A stretch of 64,000 nucleotides of DNA from Pteria penguin (Eukaryota > Mollusca > Bivalvia > Pterioida > Pteriidae). Where the stretch lies: contig CM068587.1 in NCBI GenBank assembly GCA_035048485.1, positions 51,327,501 to 51,391,500 on the forward strand, written 5' to 3'. Below, one piece after another: positions 37,146 to 49,900 of the stretch. The notes beneath the pieces were generated by a model. It was not told the DNA's origin. It did not search any database and saw nothing but the letters and a program-made list of their open reading frames with translations. The position numbers were made by a program, and so were the translations under genes. Numbering within the stretch: position 1 is the stretch's first letter; each line of letters starts with the position of its first letter.

Positions 37146-38194
37146 TCAAATACTGGGGTTGTTTCTAAGACAAAGTTTAGTCACTCACAGATGGTTCTTA
37201 TTTTTAGAAAGTGTTTACTACCGTTCCAGCATCGTCGTCGTATCCCGGAATTTAACCTTGGCCAGTGCAAATGTACGCACAACACCTAATATCAACCTAT
37301 GTATCAACTTCATGGTTTATAAAGTTAAAAAGTATATAAATAAACATAAACTAAAGGAGTTTTTCTTTAAAAAATCGGTTCATGCACTTTTCTCACATTT
37401 TTGAGAAATTTTCCATTCGCATTTCTCCCACAAGCCTTTCTGAATGCACACGATAGCGAGTGTCTTTATTTATAATTGGTGTCAGGTCCTATTGTAAAGC
37501 CTATACATGTGTATGGGGGTCCTATTGTAAAGCCTATACTTGAATATGGGGTCCTATTGTAAAGCCTATACATATGCATGGGGGTCCTATTGTAAAGTCT
37601 GTACATGTGTATGTGGGTCCTATTGTAAAGCCTATATATGTGTATGGGGGTCCTATTGTAAAGCCTATACTTGAATATGGGGTCCTATTGTAAAGCCTAT
37701 ACATATGCATGGGGGTCCTATTGTAAAGTCTGTACATGTGTATGTGGGTCCTATTGTAAAGCCTATATATGTGCATGGGGGTCCTATTGTAAAGTCTATA
37801 TATGTGCATGTGGGTCCTATTGTAAAGTCTATATATGTGCATGTGGGTCCTATTGTAAAGTCCATACATGTGTATGGGATTCCTATTGTAAAGTCTTTGT
37901 ATGTGTATGGGGTCCTATTGTAAAGTCTATCCATGTGTATGGGATTCCTATTGTAAAGCCTATACATGTGTATGGGGGACCTATTGTAAACCCTATACAT
38001 GTGTATGGGGGACCTATTGTAAAGCCTATATATGTGTATGGTAGACCTATTGTAAAGCCTATACATGTGTATGGGTGTCCTATTGTAAGGTCTATACATG
38101 TGTATGGGGGTCCTATTGTAAAGTCTATACATGTGTATGGGGGCCCTATTGTAAAGTCTATACATGTTATGGGGGTCCTATTGTAAAGTCTATA

Positions 38195-38302
38195 CATGTG
38201 TCTCATGCGGAAGACAGAACACCGGTACGCCCAGGGCAGGAGACGAACCCGGTACCTCTCGATCACGAGCCGAGCACCTTATCCACTAGGTCACACCGGC
38301 TT
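38195..38302 (-). mobile_element. SINE head fragment inside the 33-bp array
   Basis: Minus strand GCCGGTGTGACCTAGTGGAT...GGGTTCGTCTCC is the tRNA-like head. It is nearly identical to 38593-38702, so the array and the fragment were duplicated together. Confidence 0.75.
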
Positions 38303-38354
38303 AGGGGTTCTATTGTAAAGCCTATACATGTGTATGGGTGTCTACTGTAAAGTC

Positions 38355-38438
38355 TATTGTCCTATGACATATTTGGAATATTCTGATAATGACTACTATT
38401 TAAATATCAGAATATTTCAAATATGTCATAGGACAATA
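38355..38438. repeat. perfect-looking 34-bp-arm hairpin inside the array
   Basis: The left arm (38355-38388) starts TATTGTCCTATGACATATTT; the right arm (38405-38438) ends ATGTCATAGGACAATA. One mismatch and a 16-nt loop. Confidence 0.9.
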
Positions 38439-38592
38439 TACATGTGCATGGGGGTCCTATTGTAAAGCCTATGCATATGCATGGGGGTCCTATTGTAAAG
38501 CCTATGCATATGCATGGGGGGTCCTATTGTAAAGCCTATATACATGTTTATGAGGGTCATATTGTAAAGCCTATACATGTTTACGAGGGTCA

Positions 38593-38702
38593 TATGTGTC
38601 TCATGCGAAAGACAGAAAACCGGTGCGCCCAGGGCAGGAGTCAAACCCGGTACCTCTCGATCACGAGCCGAGCACCTTATCCACTAGGCCACACCGGCTT
38701 AG
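38593..38702 (-). mobile_element. second SINE head fragment inside the 33-bp array
   Basis: Minus strand GCCGGTGTGGCCTAGTGGAT and GGGTTTGACTCC. Same extent and flanks (CTTAGGGG) as the fragment at 38195. Confidence 0.75.
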
Positions 38703-38945
38703 GGGTCCTATTGTAAAGTCTATACATGTGCATGGGGGGTCCGATTGTAAAGCCTATACATGTGTATGGGTGTCCTATTGTAAAGCCTATACATGTGCAT
38801 GGGGGTCCTATTGTAAAGCCTGTATACATGTTTATGAGGGTCATATTGTTAAGTCTAAAGATGTTCATGAGGGTCCTATAGTAAAGTCTATACATATGCG
38901 ATGGGGTCCTATTGTAAAGTCTATACATGTGCATGGGGGTGCAGT

Positions 38946-41900
38946 TGTAAGTCAAAAGATACTCCGAACACAGAAATTCGCCTTTTTACGTTATATCGGC
39001 AGCTGAAGGTAAAGGAAACGCGGGAAAAGCAAGAAAATCATATTCTATATTCCACATCTATGTTTGAGATATGTCATAACTTGTCGTTCTCTTCATATTA
39101 TAAAGAAATTTTGAAACCATCCACAAATCCCCTATTGTGTTAGTTAAATAATGATTATTTTATAAATTAGTGATTTCGAATATATCTTAAAATGTAAAAA
39201 AACATAATAATAATTAGTCGATCATTCATGTACATGTCTGTTGTGGGTATATACTGAACATGATTATATGAATACATAGAGAGTGAGTAATATTACCAGC
39301 ATTTACAATACATTTACAATACATTTACATGTGCATTGATAAGAAACACATCTTGGGTAAACACCAATCTGGGGAAATCCCCAGCCTAACGCTGTTTGCT
39401 CTGTGATTGGTCCAAACTTTCTATCACCTCACATCGCGTTCTGATTGGACCATACGGAATGAATCGGGAGACATGTCATGCTGACCATTTCTAACGACCG
39501 TGAAAAGTGCATTAATGACCTCATAATCATGACATCTGTGTCAGGAAACCGATAGATGAAATTTCAGCATCTTTCAGTTATATTTGAAATGATAACGGCC
39601 ACAAATATCTAAGTCCGAAATAGTGTGCATTTGTGGTTTTACAACTATCTCTTCTTTACTTATTTCTACTTAATCTAGGAAATCATTCTATTTAAGTAAT
39701 AAGACTTTTTAAAAAGTTAAATACAAATAAATAACTTTTTATCCGCGAGCACTTTATCATGATTATGACTCCTAGTAATACAATGTCCTCGCTTCTTTGG
39801 ATTCACCCATTATAATATTAATGCAGAGACAAAGGCTATTTTGAAAGTAGTCTATGTCTTTGGTTAATGGTAAATTGCTTTGGGAGAGAAATATTGCCTC
39901 GGAAATACATTGCTGCATTTAATTAAAAAAATCTTTAAATTGATCATTGATTCATTTTTATTTCGAATCCATGTGTCTATGTATTTTTATGCAAAGTACT
40001 AGTAGTAAAATAAAATTATGACGTGTGTCTTTATTTTGTCTTACGTGTTAGCCCGTCCTCGGTTTTAGGTATAGTATACGACGGTTATATCCAGTATTGA
40101 ATTTAAATTACGATATTACTGAAAAGGAAACATGACGTTTTCATTTTTGGAGTATATTCTCTTATATTCATAAAATATAAAAGGTATGATGAGATTTTGA
40201 TTAATTATCTATGAACAAATTGCACATATTCATGCGTATTTACTGATAATCTCGTATATCTTCTATAGTAATCACAAATGTCAAATGAACCGGCGTACGT
40301 TAACAACTGCAAAATTTGTGATCCTAAACTCGAAATTTGGATATCTCGAACTACGGATATCTCGAAGTATTTTCCACAGTCCCTCCGACTTCGAGATATC
40401 GAGGTTTGACTGTATATTCAAAATGCGGTTCTAAAGAAAATAAAGTCAAGCGAAATGTTAGTTTTTACAGTAGCAAGGAGAATGGTGAAGTGAAATTCTA
40501 AGTGTTGAATTATTTTGAAATTTTACTATGTCCTTTATTAGGGTCACAAGACATAAAACTATTTTATCAATTTCACAAATATAAAAAGAATTTCTCATAG
40601 ATAAAAACTACTGCATTGATTTAAATGGGATTCACCAGCTATTCGCGTTCGCTTCGAGTTTTAGATAATGCCCAGTTCTTGTATGAGAAGAGGTGTGGAC
40701 AATTCCGAAGATAATATGGTTTATGACTGGTTTTATCGTAAGAGATAATGCAAATTTTCAGTCATATATTACTAAAATTATTGTAAATATATGAATATCC
40801 GCATTTGCATTACAGAAGCATGTATACATGGATGAGATATTCCGATTTTTGGAATTGAAAAAAAATCGGTTTAGATGTCGCCAATATCAAAGACTTTGTA
40901 AGTCCGTGCCACTATTAAGATTTTTCAATGTTTTGGATGGTTCCGTTACAAGGATTGAAAATGCCCAGAAATGAACGGACAGAAGCCGTCACCACGTGTG
41001 AATGAATTCGAAATAATTAGACGTGAAGTAACGTTACAAACAATTAATAAATGCACAAAAAAAATTATTATTTTGATTGAATTATTTCAATAAACGAGGT
41101 TTTAGAGAATTTTTCCAATGTTGAACACAGTTTTACTTATTGACGAGTGAAATATTACAACATGACTTTCAGCTGTTTATTTTTATCTTACTTTTCAAGA
41201 AACATGTGTTCGACATGCGTCAAAAACAGGATGTCAATATGTAGAACACTATTTTTGAGATACTGAGCATGTGGGAATTCCCCTGCTTCGCGATGTCTTC
41301 GTTCTGATTGGTCAAAACAGACGATCAGACCAGATGGCGTTAGGATCAGCAATGTAACAAACTGACCGGTGTTAAAAGTGCACGTGAATCATAGATTGGT
41401 AGAATTCACGTGCAGTGCAATGCCACACGATATAAACATAAACATTGTAATATGTAAACAATTATAACAGATATAAATATTTTCAAAGAGAACTCATAAA
41501 AGACAATTTGGTACATTGTATGCAAAATCTCAAAATTCATGCCTTTGATGAAAATCACAGAGATATAGAAAGCAAATTATTTGCAGAGAAGTGGAAGGAG
41601 CGAAATCTATATTATCTATCAATATAGAAGGGAGAAGGAGGGTCGGAGACGCCCTTGCTGCCTTCACCTATGAATTTTATCAAAATACAAATCTAATGTG
41701 GAAATAATTAACGAATGACATCAATGCTTAAATAATAAAAAGGTGACATACGTGTGTCAATGGACAGCAGTGAAAACAATGTTCCAGAAACGCCATGTTT
41801 AGAAAATCTGAGCTTCAATAAAGCTATACATGTTTTTAACTTCGCTTTTTTCTTTCTGCTTGTTCCTCAGTATGTATGTGCGTTAGGATTTTTTTTAATG

Positions 41901-42290
41901 TTATCCGGTTTTAGAATCATCATGGGGACATAAATCGCTCCCTTTGTTCTATCCTCATCCAGGAAATGTGCTTTACATGTATATACGTAGCCGCCAGACG
42001 GCGCCAAATTCTGATAACAAAATAGGTCCACGTCTTGGGCTAGTATATGTTTATGTTGCTTCTGGTGACATTAAAATTTCAAACACATCTTCTTAACTTG
42101 GTTCTGAATTTTCAGCGTGTTTATATATAATCAAAACAAGCAAATATTTAAATAAATAAATAAATAAATAAATAAATGTATAGATAAAAATATAAATAAG
42201 TGTATAAATAGATATATATGTGTATAAATAAACAAATAAATAAATAGAAAATACGATAAGAATTGCATTTCTACGCTATTTTCTAAACAT
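38946..42290. other. intergenic region between genes A and B
   Basis: No gene seen. 40330-40420 contains GGATATCTCGAACTACGGAT and CTTCGAGATATCGAGGTTTG, resembling decayed pogo/Tigger-type termini. 42145-42245 has a (AAAT)n run. The rest looks unique and AT-rich. Confidence 0.5.
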
Positions 42291-42615
42291 AGTTTTCACT
42301 GAGCGAAAATTCATAGGCGTTATCTCCCGTTGTCAGCCATTTTGTGTGTCAAAGGGTTAAGTAGTGTGCTTTAATCAACAAAAATACAGACTGAATTTCT
42401 TTAAAATTATCTTCGAAAATATTAATTGCTTACAAACCAATTAATATTAAGATATAATTTATTTCTAAATTGTTAATTTTAGTGCCAAATTGTGAAATAT
42501 AAACCCTTTCCAAAAAAGGTTTTATAATTGGTAATTTTATGAATAAAAATCTAATGTTTGACCACAAAATGGCTGACTATGGGAGGTAACTTCAATTTTA
42601 AACTTAGTGAAAACT
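42291..42615. mobile_element. foldback MITE, same family as 22941 and 30088
   Basis: Ends AGTTTTCACT and AGTGAAAACT are inverted. Inner arms TTATCTCCCGTTGTCAGCCA+TTTTGTG and CACAAAATGGCTGACTATGG+GAGGTAAC pair. Interior AT-rich and non-coding. Confidence 0.82.
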
Positions 42616-42779
42616 ATCTAATATGTTTGTAAATTCTTCGTTAAAGCTTATCATGTAATAGGTTTATGTGTTTAAACAAATAAAATCACGAACAATTTTC
42701 AAATTAAACGCATTGAAGTCAATAATTACATATAAATCATCAGAAAACTCAATACATATATTTTTTTTTATTTGTTTCT

Positions 42780-43000
42780 TTTTTCTTCTATGTCACGGCA
42801 AGATTACCACATGTGTAAGGTGACGGCATCCGCCTGATGCATTACATACAAATTAAGGACATTTTACGTTCCAAGGGTCTACCATGACACATAAACTCTG
42901 TTTTACGGTCTCGTACATGGACGAACCTGAGATAGGCCGGGACCCCTATGCCCCTAGCCAATGCAAACACGTTATTGCTAGGCTGAGCTATTCTGTCTGT
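42780..43000 (-). mobile_element. decayed SINE
   Basis: Retains GGTGACGGCATCCGCCTGAT+GCATTACATACAAATT and a TTTTACGGTCTCGTAC remnant of the family body; the tRNA-like head is not recognisable. Confidence 0.6.
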
Positions 43001-43429
43001 TCGTGATGAAAGGATAGAGTATTTAATGCCAGGAACATGGAAATTTCAGAACCTTTTACATAATGCATTTTATAACAATCGTCGTGTAAAGTTGAGCATT
43101 TAGTTAACATGAACTCTTTATATTAAGATTATATGGAGTAATTAACCTCTTTTAAAAATCATTATTCGAAATTCTTTTATATGCATTTACTTTAGGTTTG
43201 ATCGATAAAACCTTTGATAAATGTGTATATACCCTTCTTTCTATTCCTAAAAAAGGTAAAGAATTTGTAAACATAGTCTTGTATTGATGTACAGGAGTAA
43301 CCTAAATATAGAATCCGACGTCATCGGCACCGCAGAGTTATTGCGATTCCGCATCTTATTGCGGTCTTAAAATAAATAGCCGGCTGGACTTAATTACGTG
43401 TTCGTAGCTGCTATCCTATATAATGACCG

Positions 43430-43480
43430 AACATACGTCACTGCTGGCTATAAATACGGTGGCATCTCCCGCTAAACCCC
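43430..43480 (+). promoter_or_regulatory. core promoter of gene B
   Basis: TACGTCA (43434-43440), TATAAATA (43449-43456), then ATG at 43492. The stretch GACCGAACATACGTCACTGC+TGGCTATAAATACGG is shared with gene A. Confidence 0.82.
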
Positions 43481-43491
43481 AAACAACGAAG

Positions 43492-44833
43492 ATGGTTACT
43501 AAAGCTGTATTCTTGTGCTTAGCTGTCCTAGCAATGGTGCTGATGTCCGAAGCTGCCCCGAGGGGGAGAGGACGTAAGGAGAGACAGATGAGGAGGGAAG
43601 AACGATGGAAGAAGAAAATGGAACTGTTGAAACAAAATACGTAAGTACTCGCATTTTCGAAAAAAAAAATCAACATTAATATTCGTCTTTCTTTTATCAC
43701 TATGGTTTGCGTTTATTTATTTATTTATTAATTTATTTATTTATTTGTAAATCGCAACATTATGTTTATTATTATTAATTTTTTTTTGGCTTATGGATGA
43801 AACATCTATAATAAAGCTAAACTGAAAATTAGTCTAGTGTGTATTAGCGCAGCAAAATCGCATTTAGCATGAAAAATATAAGTACATGTATTGTCTTGCT
43901 GATTCTATTCTTTAAAAACTACGTATTCCTTAAATTTTCCATACAAAGGTTTTGTGAACATTTTCCATACAAAAGATTTTGTGATACCAAACGAAATTAT
44001 GGATGTATATTTCTACTATTGCACAATGCAAAAATAGTGTAAGAATTATTGTTAATCAGGAATACTTTATTTGGAATATATTTAATTTCAGTGACGATGT
44101 AGGTGGCGAATTCAATGGTACACTGGCGAATATAGATAGTCATCCTGATAACGATTTTGGGCTTGTCAATGATTCTACTGTAGTTGATAAAATCGCTAGA
44201 CGAAAGGCGAAGTGGATTAAGAAGTTTCACCACCGAATGGAAAAGAAGGGCCAGTTGATAAACGATTCTATTGATGACGAAGAGATCGAACGTCGATGGG
44301 CAAAACTGATCGCAAAGAAACAAAGCCGCAAGGAAAAGAGGAAAGAACGAAATAATGCAGTAAGTGACGAGGATAAAATCGCCCGTCGACAGGTAAAACG
44401 AATTGCAAAGAAGGAACGTCGAATGAAAAAGAGACAACAAATGAATGGAACCAGCAATGACGAGGACAGAGTCGCTCGCCGTCAGAAAAACCGGATCGCC
44501 AGAAAGCAACAACGCAAAAATAAACGGAAGCAAAAACTTGTTAAGAAGGGATGCTTCTGTCTTTCACCGGAGAAACTGAACATATTGCAAGAACTGATTA
44601 TCAACGAAGACAGAGAAGATGAATTCCCAGACCTTTTACCTCAGGAAATCCAAGACCCTATTGAAGAAACAGTCGATGACAACGATGAAATTGATGAAGG
44701 TTCCTTTGAAGAAGATTTTGACGATGACGATGAAATAGATGATACTTATGATGATGAAGAGGATGAAGACAACGTCAACAGCAATAACGATGATAGAAAT
44801 AATGCCTTTGATAGTAGTGTTGTATTGCAGTGA
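43492..44833 (+). CDS. gene B: secreted basic-repeat protein with acidic tail
   Basis: Exon 1 is 43492-43640 (AC|GTAAGT), exon 2 is 44092-44833 (ATTTCAG acceptor, TGA); 296 residues. An in-frame ATG at 43423 is rejected as start because it lies upstream of the TATA box; the ATG at 43492 begins the signal peptide (MVTKAVFLCLAVLAMVLMSE). Four basic ~30-residue units follow (e.g. IARRKAKWIKKFHHRMEKK) with acidic linkers containing NDS or NGT. Then comes GCFCLSPEKLNILQELIIN, matching gene A, and a mixed Asp/Glu tail ending VVLQ. Its repeats are more diverged than those of A and the Trp is lost in later units. Exon 1 is 149 nt in both genes. A possible ATTAAA signal is at 44880-44885. Function unknown. 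Confidence 0.88.
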
Positions 44834-45479
44834 ATATACATGTAATTATATTTCCGTCTTTTTTGTACAAAAAATCTAAATTAAATTGTATATAATTTTG
44901 TAAATTTGTGTTGTTTTGATTTCACATGATTTGTAATGCATTACCTGTTAGATGATGATAATGATGGCCATAATTCGATAATTCATCGCCATCTCCAAAA
45001 CTCATTGATAAGAACTGCACGTCTCCTTATTAATACAGTACCGTACGTACCCGTATTGTAGTGGTGGAAAGCAAAGATCAGATAAATAAATAAAAAAATT
45101 AATTTAGTTCATTATATGCACCTATGTTCCTATGCCTTTTACGACGGGAATGATATATCCACTAGTGGACTGTCAGTTCCCGAGGGTATTAACAGTCACA
45201 TTTTCGTGATACCGAGACGAAATATTCATTGCGATATTAATTTGTAAATTACTTAAAATTTGGTAATACTCCCACACGGATGACTGTTCTAGAATGTAAT
45301 CTTGCTCTTCCTTTAAGATCTGTGTGGTCATTGTTTGCTATACATATACATGTAGTTTTGAGTTCCACACGTTCCATCTCGAGCCACACTGATGAGACAC
45401 TATCTTTAAATGGTGCAATAAATTAATATTAATACTGGTATATGTTTTCCTACAGTTATACTACTTTGTTTCAATTCAT

Positions 45480-45572
45480 CCATCCATGTATGTATGTATG
45501 TATGTATGTATGTATGTATGTATGTATGTATGTATGTATGTATGTATGTATGTATGTATTTGTATGTATGTA
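45480..45572 (+). repeat. (GTAT)n microsatellite
   Basis: About 20 GTAT units. Shorter runs of the same repeat follow each of the two SINE copies to the right. Confidence 0.95.
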
Positions 45573-45845
45573 TGACTGATTGAATGTTGTTTTACGTCAC
45601 TCCACGATTATTTCACGTATATGGTGACGGCATCTGCCTGATGCATTGTATACAAATTTAGACCTTTGCAACGGACCCACCCGAAGCAGTGAGAGATCTT
45701 TTACGTGCCACGCCAACCGTGAAACGGGACCTCGGTTTTTACTGTCTCATCCGAAAGACAGAACACCGGTGCGCCCAGGGCGAGAGTCGAACCCGGGACC
45801 TCTCGATCAGGAGCCGAGCACCTTATCCACTAGTCCACACCGGCG
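45573..45845 (-). mobile_element. SINE copy 1 of a tandem pair
   Basis: Minus strand head GCCGGTGTGGACTAGTGGAT with B box GGGTTCGACTCTC, the family body and a TTCAATCAGTCAT tail. Almost identical to the copy at 45901-46175, with GTAT repeats between them. Confidence 0.87.
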
Positions 45846-45900
45846 TATGTATGTATGTATGTATGTATGTATGTATGTATGTATGTATTTGTATGTATGT

Positions 45901-46175
45901 ATGACTGATTGAATGTTGTTTTACGTCACTCCACGATTATTTCACGTATATGGTGACGGCATCTGCCTGATGCATTGCATACAAATTTAGACCTTTGCAA
46001 CGGACCCACCCGAAGCAGTGAGAGATCTTTTACGTGCCACGCCAACCATGAAACGGGACCTCGGTTTTTACTGTCTCATCCGAAAGACAGAACACCGGTG
46101 CGCCCAGGGCGAGAGTCGAACCCGGGACCTCTCGATCAGGAGCCGAGCACCTTATCCACTAGTCCACACCGGCGT
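45901..46175 (-). mobile_element. SINE copy 2 of a tandem pair
   Basis: Differs from 45573-45845 at only a few bases. Flanked by (GTAT)n on both sides, so it reflects tandem duplication rather than independent insertion. Confidence 0.87.
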
Positions 46176-46958
46176 ATGTATGTATGTATGTATGTAATAG
46201 TGATTTTTACATTGCCTTTAAATAATACTAAACAATCCGTTTACAACGACAATCATCAGGCAAGTGACAGAAACAAACCTTAGTTTGCCGAAGTGATAAA
46301 GCAACGATAATTACAATTCAAATGTCAAATACTGTAAACAGTCGATACTGTATATATTCATATTGAATAATTTCTATTGAAAAGGAAATATCAAATATAA
46401 AAAGAAGTCGATCTTGTCACATTTAATGCATTATGTACATAGTCACCTGACTACAGTTACTTTCGTATTTTGAATTTTAAACCATAACTAAAGGAGCAAA
46501 GTATCAAATTTGTGTGTGCATAAAACAATAAGCGCTTCCAATCAATGTTTAAAAACAATAATGGCGAATTGAAAACAAGACTAAAGTAAATGTAAGAAAA
46601 GATTATATTTTATTTGAAAAAAAGCATAAAAACATCTGACTTAGCCGAATGACAAAGGTCATAACAGACAACAATAGAGATATAGTTGAAATACTTATAA
46701 GAAAAATATTATTACAAGAACGAAAATAGAAATATGTATTTTAAGCAATTCCTTGCAATAAAACCGATATATGCATTCGTACAACATCAATTATAAACAT
46801 TGCATAAAACATTCCTTTTTAATCAACTATTGATAATATAAATAGTTCTCGTTAACAAATTGTCATTTCTTTTATCACTCACATAAAACATATTTGTCTC
46901 TAACTCCTAAATATATGGCACTCTTGGGTTAAGGTCTACCCACCTAAATCTCTAAATC

Positions 46959-49900
46959 TTATTTAGTTTTATACAAGGTTTGAACAGTGGCAGCAGCGAG
47001 TTCTTTGACACATCGAAGCTTCTCATCGAACACTCCCGCCTTTTTATGAATCTCGGCCTTTTCCTTTATATCATTAAGTACTTTTAACCTATGATGTGCA
47101 CCTGGCTTTTCAGAATGTTTTTCTTGATCTATAAGAAGATCAATGTATCCCACGAGACTCACCTGATTTGGTTTCAGAGCAATTTCCATCAGTTTGATAT
47201 TCAACTCTGTCACGGTGACCATTTTATTCTTGATCAATTCCTCGCTAACACTAAGTTCTTTATACATACGTGCCAGAATTTCCCCATGGGTTATGATTTC
47301 CTCTCCTGCTTTCTTGTATTTCTTTTCCATTTCTGCACGTGAACGTACCACTGGTACTTGCACATAGCTGTACTTGAATTTTTCATTTGAATGGGTGAGA
47401 TGAGAACATCGTTGTCTGCATTGCATGCAATTACCCTTCCAATCCATTGCAGTACATTTTGACTTGTCGTCCCCCTGCGACTCAGTACAAGGGAAGTGAC
47501 ACGTCTTTTTGCAGTATTTACAATTCGTCGTGCTTTGTCCGTCTCGTATCTCATCCTTAAATTCTATCGTTTCCATGACAGTGTAAGTAAAACTTTTATT
47601 GTTTGTATACTCACTTTCTTTCTGTTCAAATAGTTTGATCTCATCTTCGAGTTCACCTACCTTTTGGATGCCGATTTGTACCTCTTTTTGTAATTCTGTG
47701 ATGGTCATTTCAATTTTGTGTCTGGTCATAAGAACTTCATGAGTTTGATCAAGGCTTTGAGGTTCGAGATTTTTAACATAAGTGAAGAATGTTTTATAGC
47801 TTTTCTTGCCCATTTCCCAAAAGAAATCTGATAAATCACCACCCCCCCTGTCTCTATTTTCAGCAAAAAGTGCTGAATTATTGAAACCAAACCATGTTGT
47901 GCAAGGAAGATACTTTCTAAGGGCAGGTAAGACCTGAGGTTCTCTTCCGTCGACAAATGTGATCAGAGGACATATATTCTTCTCTGTATTTTTACCAAAC
48001 AGGAGTAAAATTTGCTCAAAGATGTATTCCTGTGTTTTAGTAAGTCTTTCATCCGGGGCTTTAGCAAGAAAGCAAATGGCATCAAGATATTGCACGCCAT
48101 GTTCCTTCCTACTGAAGAGATGGCGAATTTGATCCACGAGCTTTTTGTCTTGATCAATCCCACGAGTATCTCCAAATCCTGGAGTGTCAATAATTCTCAG
48201 GCGGTATGTGACATGACTACCTCTGGGAGGGTTAATCGTATAGGAAGTGATAAACTCAGTCTGAGACATTGTCTGAAACAGAAAGAAGAAGAGTTTTGTT
48301 TTGTTTAGATCATCCATTGGTATTATAGAAAATGTTCGATTCAAATCATCCATAGGCATTATAGGACATGTTCGATTCAAACTTAACCCATGTTAATGTT
48401 GTTATACATCATACAGTTCATATTATTAACAGAACAGAACAGAACAGAACTTTATTTACAACTCGAGGTCAAATGACATATCGAGGTTAAACAATAAGTA
48501 TAAATATGCATGCGTTAACAAGATGTACACAATTAATATATGTATGTGCATATGTATATATACATATATATAAAAGGTTTAAGATTATTTAAATTGCTTC
48601 ATAACAATTGATAGAAACTTGCACAGATTTTCCAATGTTTGTTCGTTTACACAAGAGAATAGTTGCTGAAATTTTAACATGTTTGGTCTCAAATAGTAAT
48701 AATTATCAATATATAAATTACGTTGAACAGAGAAAAAAGTGCATTCAAAGACATAATGAAATTCGTCCCCTAGTGCGTTAAGATTACATAAATTACATTT
48801 TCTTTGGGATCTATCAATAGAGGACCATCTTCCTGTTTCAATGGGTAATCTGTGATTTGAAGTTCGGAATTTAGTAAAAGTAATACGACTTGATTTCAAC
48901 ATAAGAGACAAGTATTTTTCAAAATCAAGTGAGGTTTTTAAACAGCGATATAATATGCATTTTGGAGATTCGTTGATGGTATTTATCCATGTTTGCTGAG
49001 CATGATCAAATAGTCTTTGTTTCACTGCATTTAAAAACCATTTAGTATTTACAACGTTCTGAGATTGCCATATGTAAGAAAAACCCAAATCATTCAAAAT
49101 ATTTTCAACATTTTGTATCCAACTATGTTTTATGTTCATACGATGATCATTTAATAAAATTTTGTACAGTAAGCATGACAGTTTTTCAGCTTTTCCATGA
49201 ATAAGCTTAGACCAAAAATTCAATATTCTGTGTTTGATTACATAAATCAATGGTTGAACTCCTGTCTCGCCATATAACATACAGTGTGGCGTACTATTTT
49301 TTAACCTTAAAATAAAACGCAAAAATTCACATTGGACATTTTCTAGAATTTTAGCATTACAAAATCCCCATATTTCACAACCGTACAGAAGAGTAGGTAG
49401 TATTGTTTGATTAAAAAGCATTATCTGGCATCTCACTGACAGGTCAAGATTTACGATTTTGGTATAAAGAAGATGTAAGGCTTTTTTGGCTTGTGATGAA
49501 ATTGTAGATATGGCTAATCTAAAATTACCAGTATTTTTGAACATAATTCCAAGGTATTTATAACAATCAACAATTTCTAATCTATGGTCACCGTATCTTA
49601 AATCAAGATTAGGAACTCCTCGACTTCCAAATATTACAATTTTTGTTTTTAAGATATTAACAGATAATTTCCAAGTGGAACAGTAGCGATGAAAAAAGTC
49701 TAAATTCCGTTGAAGGTCGGTCGGGTTGTCTGATATTAGTATTGTGTCATCTGCATAGAGTAGTATGATGATCAGAAGGCTGAATTCGGGTGGTAAGTCC
49801 CCAGGGACGGTAACTCCATTGCAGAGATTATCTTTCAAGTAGGTTTCAAGGTCGTTCAAGTAGAGGCTGAGCATTATCGGTGAAAGGTTCTCACCCTGAC

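Larger units (their letters stand above)
37480..38945 (+). repeat. 33-bp minisatellite with 131-bp higher-order repeat
   Basis: The unit is CTATTGTAAAGCCTATACAT+GTGTATGGGGGTC, about 40 copies, with variants (TCTATAC, CATATGCAT). A four-unit block recurs at 131-bp spacing (TGAATATGG near 37541 and 37672). Two near-identical SINE head fragments and one hairpin interrupt it. Since 33 is a multiple of three, the many open frames are artefacts. Confidence 0.95.
44890..46958. other. intergenic region between gene B and the FN3-GTPase gene
   Basis: Holds the GTAT/SINE duplication at 45480-46200. The remainder is AT-rich with no exon-like sequence; the 3' UTR of the GTPase gene falls in its right part. 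Confidence 0.5.

Noticed and set aside
37534..39006. Many overlapping open frames of 70-170 codons on both strands
   Set aside because: Products of the 33-bp minisatellite, open in several frames at once.
39350..41400. Possible 2-kb element with inverted CCAATCAGAAC / TAACGC-like ends
   Set aside because: Only short scattered similarities; could not be aligned convincingly by eye.
43423..43491. In-frame ATG extending gene B upstream by 23 codons
   Set aside because: Lies 5' of the TATA box and would destroy the signal peptide; gene A supports the ATG at 43492.
43997..44533. 178-codon minus-strand frame opposite gene B
   Set aside because: Antisense shadow of gene B.
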